9,746 bases of DNA. Origin: Patescibacteria group bacterium. GTDB lineage: Bacteria > Patescibacteriota > Minisyncoccia > Phycocordibacterales > SIBU01. The notes under the pieces are model-generated. The model saw nothing but the letters and a program-made list of their open reading frames with translations, was not told the DNA's origin and made no database searches. The DNA lies in contig JAGWZX010000013.1 of NCBI GenBank assembly GCA_018968805.1, forward strand, positions 1 to 9,746. The letters are read 5' to 3'. Shown here piece after piece: positions 5,362 to 9,746 of this stretch. A program made the position numbers and the translations under genes. The first letter of the stretch is position 1. Each line of letters starts with the position of its first letter.

Positions 5362-6135
5362 ATGAACGGGAAAAGGATTGTTGCGTTGCTGGCGGTCATT
5401 TTAGCTGTCGCGGGAGGCGGCTATTTTTATCGGCGGGAAATTTTAGGCAGCCGACTTTCGGCCGTTCAAAAAGCCGGATCTGACCCCGCCGTTTTATCTC
5501 AGGCCACCGGCACGCCCCAAATTACAACCCAAGTATTAAGCGAAATTCGTCACGGTGATCGATCAAAGAAACAAGTTATTTTTACTTTTGATGGCGGTGC
5601 GGGCATTCAATCCGCAGACGCCATTCTCGCCATCCTTGCCAAGCATCATGTTAAGGGCACGTTTTTCTTGACCGGTAAAATGGTGTTGGGCCATCCGGAT
5701 CTTGTGAGGCGCATCGCGGCGGCAGGACATGAGATTTTCAATCACACTTACGACCACAAAGATTTGACCAAATTGACCGAGGCGGATATCAAGCGGGAGC
5801 TTTTAGATATGGACAGCGCGCTTGAGAAAACTGTCGGTTCTTCAACGCGGCCTTACTTTCGGACGCCATACAGCGCGGTCAATGCAAAGGTGCTTTCGGC
5901 CGCCGGCGCGATCGGTTACCGCTCGGTTGAGTACACTCTTGACGCTTTGGACTGGAGAGAGGGGCGGGGCGAAACGGCGGCGCAAGTGCAGAAAAGGGTA
6001 TTGTCGCACGTCGCACCGGGCGTGATCTATCTCATGCACCTTGGTGACAATATTACCGGTGAGATTTTGGACAAGCTCTTTAGCGATATTGAGGCTCGGG
6101 GATACAAAATAGTCTCTTTAACTCAAGGTCTATGA
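5362..6135 (+). CDS. Membrane-anchored polysaccharide deacetylase (CE4/NodB family)
   Basis: This is a 257-residue protein with an N-terminal anchor (about 5-22) and a NodB-homology domain at about 70-255. CE4 enzymes remove acetyl groups from N-acetylglucosamine or N-acetylmuramic acid in wall polymers using a divalent metal. The motifs are MT1 TFDGG (75-79, general-base D77), MT2 HTYDH (H128, H132), MT3 RTPY (167-170), MT4 DALDW (194-198) and MT5 LMH (H226). MT1 normally reads TFDD; the second Asp, a metal ligand, is Gly here, so metal binding may be altered. All the other active-site residues are present, so I expect an active enzyme. An in-frame ATG at 5266 would start upstream of the TATAAT box and add no signal-like sequence, so 5362 is preferred. 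Its stop overlaps the next start (ATGA), indicating translational coupling with the amidase. Substrate is inferred, not shown. Confidence 0.88.
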   Translation: MNGKRIVALLAVILAVAGGGYFYRREILGSRLSAVQKAGSDPAVLSQATGTPQITTQVLSEIRHGDRSKKQVIFTFDGGAGIQSADAILAILAKHHVKGTFFLTGKMVLGHPDLVRRIAAAGHEIFNHTYDHKDLTKLTEADIKRELLDMDSALEKTVGSSTRPYFRTPYSAVNAKVLSAAGAIGYRSVEYTLDALDWREGRGETAAQVQKRVLSHVAPGVIYLMHLGDNITGEILDKLFSDIEARGYKIVSLTQGL

Positions 6136-7349
6136 AAAGACGTTTTTTGGAGTTATTTATTTTGGTTCTGGCGGTCGGCGGCTGGTATGCCGCAAGCCAA
6201 TTTTATTCGTTTGCCGCGCTCGGTCGAATGACTATGTCAAAATTGAATACGGTCATGTTTCGCGAATCGGCCGCAGTCAGTAATCCATCGGCAGGTAACG
6301 CGGTCCCGGCCGATCCGAAGACGCGCGTTTTGATCGTGCCCGGTCACGAGCCGGACTATGGCGGGGCGCAGTTCGGCAATATTGATGAAAGGAATTTAGT
6401 GGCGGAAATAGGAGGAGATCTTGATCAATTTCTTTTAAGCAACAACCGTTATCAGGTTTTTATCACTAGGGGCGCGCAAGCGTGGAATCCTATTTTTGCC
6501 GATTACTTTGCTAAAAATTGGGCGAGCATCGTATCGTGGGAACAGGCTTCAAAAAAGAACGGTTCCAGATTGGCGGCTCTTGGTTCTAATGGACCGGTTG
6601 TAAAACATCACGGAACTCCGACTGACGTGGCGTTGCGTCTTTACGGAATAACCAAGTGGGCCAATGAAAATAACATCGACTTGATGATCCATCTCCATCT
6701 GAATGATTATCCCGGACATTCTTCGGCCCGAGCGGGAAAATATTCAGGTTTGGTCATTTACACTCCGGCTGATCAGTATAACAACGGCTCCAAGACCGAA
6801 GCCGTGGCGAAGGCCGTTTTTAAACGGCTCTCGTTATATAATCCGATTGACAATTTGCCGGTAGAATCACGCGGCATAATTGACGATCCGGAGCTGATTG
6901 CCGTCGGAGCGAACAATACCGCCGACGCCGCGAGCATGCTTATTGAGTACGATTACATCTACGAGCCGCAATTCGTCAATCCGGCCGTGCGCAGTCTCGC
7001 GCTGAAAGATTTGGCATACCAGACTTATTTAGGTCTGGATGATTATTTCAATCGCGGCGCTTCCACAACCGTAACTTATGATCCGAAAATTTTATACGAT
7101 TGGCGGAATCCGGTGTCAGGAAAAAATGCCAACCCCGAAGATATCTACGCGCTCCAGACGGCTCTCATTATGGACGGGGATTATCCGCCTTCGGGCAAAA
7201 GCAAAAATGATTGTCCTCACAGCGGAACTTTTGGCGCCTGCACTGCCGCCGCGTTATCGGCGTTCCAGCGCAGGAACGGTATTACGGATGAAGGGATTGG
7301 AGGAGTGAAAACCTTTGAACTGCTACGGAAAATTTATCAAGGAAGCTAG
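6132..7349 (+). CDS. N-acetylmuramoyl-L-alanine amidase with C-terminal peptidoglycan-binding domain
   Basis: This 405-residue exported protein has an N-terminal hydrophobic segment (about 7-30). Residues about 64-305 are an Amidase_3 domain, a zinc enzyme that cuts the bond between N-acetylmuramic acid and the first L-Ala of the peptide stem. Ligands and catalytic residues are visible: H72 in VPGHEPDYGG, E86 in DERNLV, H189 in HLHLND (the HxN motif), and catalytic E272 in LIEYDY. The family domain is usually about 180 residues; here an insertion of about 45 residues (115-160, WNPIFADYFAKNW and following) lies between the first and second zinc motifs. Residues about 333-402 are a PF01471-like wall-binding domain (EDIYALQTAL, FGACTAAALSAFQRRNGI, GGVKTFELLRKIY), with C361 and C370 able to form a disulfide. 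Start and upstream stop overlap by 4 nt, so it is co-translated with the deacetylase. Together they suggest coordinated wall trimming. Confidence 0.9.
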   Translation: MKRRFLELFILVLAVGGWYAASQFYSFAALGRMTMSKLNTVMFRESAAVSNPSAGNAVPADPKTRVLIVPGHEPDYGGAQFGNIDERNLVAEIGGDLDQFLLSNNRYQVFITRGAQAWNPIFADYFAKNWASIVSWEQASKKNGSRLAALGSNGPVVKHHGTPTDVALRLYGITKWANENNIDLMIHLHLNDYPGHSSARAGKYSGLVIYTPADQYNNGSKTEAVAKAVFKRLSLYNPIDNLPVESRGIIDDPELIAVGANNTADAASMLIEYDYIYEPQFVNPAVRSLALKDLAYQTYLGLDDYFNRGASTTVTYDPKILYDWRNPVSGKNANPEDIYALQTALIMDGDYPPSGKSKNDCPHSGTFGACTAAALSAFQRRNGITDEGIGGVKTFELLRKIYQGS

Positions 7350-7378
7350 AACTCATCTCAAAATGAATGGCGCAGCGA

Positions 7379-7480
7379 GGCGGTTTCCCGCCGTGCGAAC
7401 CGAAGCCCCGGAGGCCGAGGCGTATCCTGCGATACGAGCGGGGCCGAATGACAAGGCGGAGCCGGCGGTAAACCGCCGGC
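7379..7480. repeat. Cluster of three GC-rich hairpins between convergent genes
   Basis: Perfect stems occur at 7379-7383/7388-7392 (GGCGG, TTTC loop), 7421-7426/7431-7436 (CGTATC, CTGC loop, enclosed by GCCCCG/CGGGGC at 7405-7410/7439-7444) and 7461-7469/7472-7480 (GCCGGCGGT, AA loop). No ORF is supported here. The arrangement resembles REP-like or other intergenic palindromic repeats. Only one copy is visible in this window. Confidence 0.55.
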
Positions 7481-7487
7481 AGGAGCC

Positions 7488-7510
7488 AAGCCAGGAATCG
7501 GCTTTATTTT
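7488..7510 (+). terminator. Possible terminator of the deacetylase-amidase operon
   Basis: AAGCC (7488-7492) pairs with GGCTT (7500-7504) around a 7-nt loop, followed by TATTTT. The stem is short and its tail is interrupted by an A. It is the only plus-strand candidate before the convergent gene. Confidence 0.3.
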
Positions 7511-7523
7511 AGATGGGTTCCAG

Positions 7524-8447
7524 TCACTTCGCGCGCAAATAGAGATAAATATCTTCCAACGCCTTGACGGCATCGCCGACCGCGATGTTGTTTTGGTGAT
7601 AAAAACCGTTCGTGCAATCTCCGGCGGCCCAAACGCCTTCTGTGGATGTGCGTTGGTTGCGCGGGTCCACGACCACTTGGTTGAACCGGTCTCGTTCAAT
7701 AAGATTTTTGGCGTAATCAGTGGACGGCACCGAGCCGATTTCTACAAAGATGCCTTGGACGGGCAGTTCCACTTTTTTGTCGGTATCTTTTTCGCGATAA
7801 ACTATAGCCGTGACAAACTGCCGGCCTGTAACCTCCAAGATTTCCGCGTTCAGGATCGCGTGCATTTTGGGATTAGCCAGCACGGTTTTAACAGTCACAG
7901 GATCAGCCTTAAATTCTTCACTGCGGTGTAGTAGCACAACGCTTTTACAGTAGGCGAGGAGATTAGCGGCGGTGTCAAACGCGGCATTGCCTCCTCCCAC
8001 CACCGCCACATCCATATTGGCGAAGAGCGGTCCGTCGCACGAGGCGCAATAGACAATACCCCTGTTTTCATATTGGTCGGCGCCGGGCACGGCCAATTTG
8101 CGGCGGGCACTGCCACTTGTGATCAAGACGGTCCTGGTTTCGTAGGTTTCTGCGGAAGTTTTAACGGTAAATCCCGCGGCGGTTTTTTCCACATGCTCAA
8201 CAAGCGCGCCTTCTTTGACCGCGACCGAATCGGCCGCGTAGGCCAGCAAATGTTTTTTAAGATTAGCCGCCAAGTCCGCGCCGGAAAGGGAAACCGTGCC
8301 GATCCAGTTTTGGATTTCCGTGGACACTGCGCTTTGGCCGCCGAACTCTTTGGCGATGAAAATTGTTTTCAGGCGCTTGCGCGCGGCGTAAACTCCGGCC
8401 GCCACTGCCGCAGGTCCTCCGCCGATGATTGCCAAATCGTAAGTCAT
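7524..8447 (-). CDS. trxB: Thioredoxin reductase (TrxB-type flavoprotein)
   Basis: This 307-residue cytosolic flavoenzyme is expected to pass electrons from a nicotinamide cofactor through FAD to a thioredoxin-like disulfide. The FAD motif is IIGGGPAAVAAGVYAARK (7-24). The redox pair is C134/C137 in YCASCDGP. The cofactor-binding motif is VVGGGNAAFDTA (149-160). The second FAD motif GVWAAGDCTN is at 271-280. The length matches bacterial TrxB (about 310-320). At the site where E. coli TrxB has HRRxxxR for the NADPH 2'-phosphate, this protein has HRSEEFK (174-180): one Arg becomes Ser and another Lys, so NADPH preference may be weakened. No thioredoxin gene lies in the window. It stands downstream of ftsZ on the same strand but with its own promoter and a terminator between, so it is probably transcribed separately. 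Related ferredoxin/flavin-type reductases are an alternative, but the CxxC supports TrxB. Confidence 0.9.
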   Translation of the reverse strand: MTYDLAIIGGGPAAVAAGVYAARKRLKTIFIAKEFGGQSAVSTEIQNWIGTVSLSGADLAANLKKHLLAYAADSVAVKEGALVEHVEKTAAGFTVKTSAETYETRTVLITSGSARRKLAVPGADQYENRGIVYCASCDGPLFANMDVAVVGGGNAAFDTAANLLAYCKSVVLLHRSEEFKADPVTVKTVLANPKMHAILNAEILEVTGRQFVTAIVYREKDTDKKVELPVQGIFVEIGSVPSTDYAKNLIERDRFNQVVVDPRNQRTSTEGVWAAGDCTNGFYHQNNIAVGDAVKALEDIYLYLRAK

Positions 8448-8480
8448 ATGGTTTCTAAATTTTTTCGTCTGGACCTATAG

Positions 8481-8509
8481 AATATAGCGTATAATTCGCA
8501 AACGCAAGA
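8481..8509 (-). promoter_or_regulatory. Putative promoter of the thioredoxin reductase gene
   Basis: On the minus strand TCTTGC (8504-8509), 17-bp spacer, TATATT (8481-8486). The start codon is 34 nt beyond the -10, giving a leader of about 27 nt. No Shine-Dalgarno site is seen (AGAAA only). The -35 is weak. Confidence 0.4.
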
Positions 8510-8567
8510 GCTGTGCGGCGGTCGGCGGACGCTTAACAAGCGCGCATGACGCGCAAGCCGTTTACTC

Positions 8568-8598
8568 AAAATAAAAAATTCTATGGTATGCCGTAGAA
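8568..8598 (-). terminator. Intrinsic terminator of ftsZ
   Basis: On the minus strand TTCTACGG and CCATAGAA form an 8-bp stem (one C-A mismatch) with a CATA loop, followed directly by TTTTTTATTTT. It starts 37 nt after the ftsZ stop. It separates ftsZ from the thioredoxin reductase gene. A further small GCGCG/CGCGC stem lies at 8540-8554. Confidence 0.65.
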
Positions 8599-8634
8599 TC
8601 GTGTTACCAGCGCGAATATCGTACCCGGTCCGCG

Positions 8635-9746
8635 TTATTTTTTTGCCCGCCTCAAAAACGCCGGCACGGCGCTCCAGTCGTCATCTTCATCGGGAAGAGT
8701 TTTCTTTTCTTCCGCTTTCGGCGTTTCTTTTGCGGGTACAGGCACGGCGTTATAAATTTTGCCTTTTTCGGCCGGCGTTTCATGGCTGAACAGAGAACGT
8801 TTTACGCCGGGCATGTCGGGAAAACCGGAAGCGATTACGGTTATTTTTACCTCGCCTTTCTTGAGCTTATCATCGCGCACCGTGCCGAAAATAACCTTGG
8901 CATTCGGGTCAATTGATTCAGTTATGATTTTGGCGGCGTCTTGAATTTCAAACATAGTCAGGTCGTCGCCGCCTGCAATCGAGAACAATACGCCTTTGGC
9001 GCCGTGGATGGAAAGTTCCAGAAGGGGAGAGTTGATGGCGTTTTTGGCCGCCTCCTCGGCGCGTTTTTCCCCGGACGCCATGCCTATACCCATTAGAGCC
9101 GAGCCGGCATTTTCTAAAACTGAACGGATGTCGGCAAAGTCAACATTTATAACACCCGGCGTCGTGATTAGGTCGGAAATTCCTTCTACCGCCTGGCGCA
9201 GGACTTCGTCGCACATCGCAAAAGCGGCCCGCGCGGTGGTTTCTTTGCTTACCGTGGAAAGCAGACGGTCGTTTGGAATTATGATGATGGCATCCACCGA
9301 TTTGCGCAGATCTTCCAATCCTTGTTCGGCGAGCTTCATGCGCTGGGCGCCTTCAAAGAAAAACGGTTTGGTGCACACTGCCACGGTGAGCGCGCCTATT
9401 TCTTTGGCTGTTTTGGCTACGACCGGAGAGGCTCCTGTAAACGTGCCGCCGCCTTCGCCGCCGGCGATAAAGACCATATCGGCGCCTTTAATCGCTTCCT
9501 GGATTTCTTCTTTGGTTTCTTCCACCGCGCGCTTGCCGAGCTCGGGATTCATGCCGGTGCCGAGGCCGCGGGTCAAGTTTTTGCCGATGTGGATTTTTTT
9601 CTTGGCAAGAGTGTTGTGGAGATCTTGGGCGTCGGTATTGACCGCGATGAATTCAACCCCTTTGACTTTGGAGTTGATCATGTGGTTGATGGCATTCTTG
9701 CCGCTGCCGCCCACGCCCAAAACTTTGATTCGCGCGAATGCTTCTA
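8635..9746 (-). CDS. ftsZ: Cell division protein FtsZ, 5' end beyond the window
   Basis: FtsZ is the tubulin-like GTPase that polymerises into the cytoplasmic division ring. 369 residues are visible; the frame stays open to the window edge (EAFARIKVLGVGGSGKNA), so the TTG near 9720 is an internal Leu codon and the true start lies to the right. Landmarks in visible numbering are: VGGSGKNA with AVNTDAQDL after it; GLGTGMNPELG; the tubulin signature at 98-104; IPNDRLL at 156-162; the T7 synergy loop NVDFAD at 200-205; and a short acidic linker ending in VPAFLRR (360-366), the conserved peptide that binds membrane tethers such as FtsA. The signature reads AGGEGGGTFTG where the usual form is AGMGGGTGTG: Phe (codon 9439-9441) replaces a glycine in the nucleotide-binding loop and Glu replaces Met. 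The rest is canonical, so it probably still binds GTP, possibly with altered hydrolysis. A divergent FtsZ paralogue is an alternative. Confidence 0.95.
   Translation of the reverse strand, partial: EAFARIKVLGVGGSGKNAINHMINSKVKGVEFIAVNTDAQDLHNTLAKKKIHIGKNLTRGLGTGMNPELGKRAVEETKEEIQEAIKGADMVFIAGGEGGGTFTGASPVVAKTAKEIGALTVAVCTKPFFFEGAQRMKLAEQGLEDLRKSVDAIIIIPNDRLLSTVSKETTARAAFAMCDEVLRQAVEGISDLITTPGVINVDFADIRSVLENAGSALMGIGMASGEKRAEEAAKNAINSPLLELSIHGAKGVLFSIAGGDDLTMFEIQDAAKIITESIDPNAKVIFGTVRDDKLKKGEVKITVIASGFPDMPGVKRSLFSHETPAEKGKIYNAVPVPAKETPKAEEKKTLPDEDDDWSAVPAFLRRAKK

Noticed and set aside
7379..7480. CRISPR array
   Set aside because: The hairpins differ from one another in sequence and there is no regular repeat-spacer spacing.
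7593..8480. Plus-strand ORFs opposite the thioredoxin reductase gene
   Set aside because: They are shadow frames; the minus strand encodes all the expected FAD, CxxC and nicotinamide motifs.
9718..9720. TTG at the left of the ftsZ frame as its start codon
   Set aside because: The frame continues to the window edge with FARIKVLGVGG-like sequence typical of FtsZ, so this is an internal leucine.

Overview
The window looks like a piece of a Patescibacteria (CPR, Parcubacteria-like) chromosome. This is inferred from protein style: secreted peptidoglycan-binding proteins with short LSAAQVEAVIGLLQSFGV-type N-terminal motifs, an unclassified M23-like secreted protein with a GTAQGNWY motif, single-domain envelope enzymes, start codons without clear Shine-Dalgarno sites, and FtsZ ending in a VPAFLRR tail. 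No rRNA or ribosomal protein gene is present to fix the lineage.

Layout, left to right. (1) Positions 1-535 hold no convincing large gene. About 1-330 is packed with long perfect hairpins closed by an 11-bp long-range helix and resembles an unidentified structured RNA or element end. (2) 518-988 is the C-terminal remnant of a large serine recombinase whose reading frame runs into the 3' half of a tRNA-Glu gene (957-1028, minus), which marks an integration site. (3) tRNA-Glu (minus) and tRNA-Ser(CGA) (1098-1187, plus) diverge from a 69-bp gap carrying back-to-back promoters. (4) A plus-strand secreted protein of unknown function (1260-2768), probably made from a leaderless transcript, converges with a minus-strand signal-peptide/peptidoglycan-binding protein (2929-3651). 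(5) A minus-strand cytochrome b6-like membrane protein (3819-5201) sits alone, without Rieske, cytochrome c/f or oxidase genes in the window. (6) Divergent from it is a two-gene plus-strand operon: a membrane-anchored CE4 polysaccharide deacetylase (5362-6135) overlapping by ATGA an N-acetylmuramoyl-L-alanine amidase with a C-terminal peptidoglycan-binding domain (6132-7349). (7) A hairpin-rich convergent intergenic region (7350-7523) precedes minus-strand thioredoxin reductase (7524-8447) and ftsZ (8635 to the right edge, 5' end cut off).

How they fit together: deacetylase, amidase, peptidoglycan-binding protein and FtsZ form a cell-wall remodelling and division theme. The secreted proteins carry even numbers of cysteines (2, 2 and 10), which suggests disulfide-stabilised envelope proteins. 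The points most worth following are the orphan cytochrome b with its unusual extracytoplasmic domain, the FtsZ whose tubulin signature reads GGGTFTG instead of GGGTGTG, and the structured left end beside a recombinase remnant.
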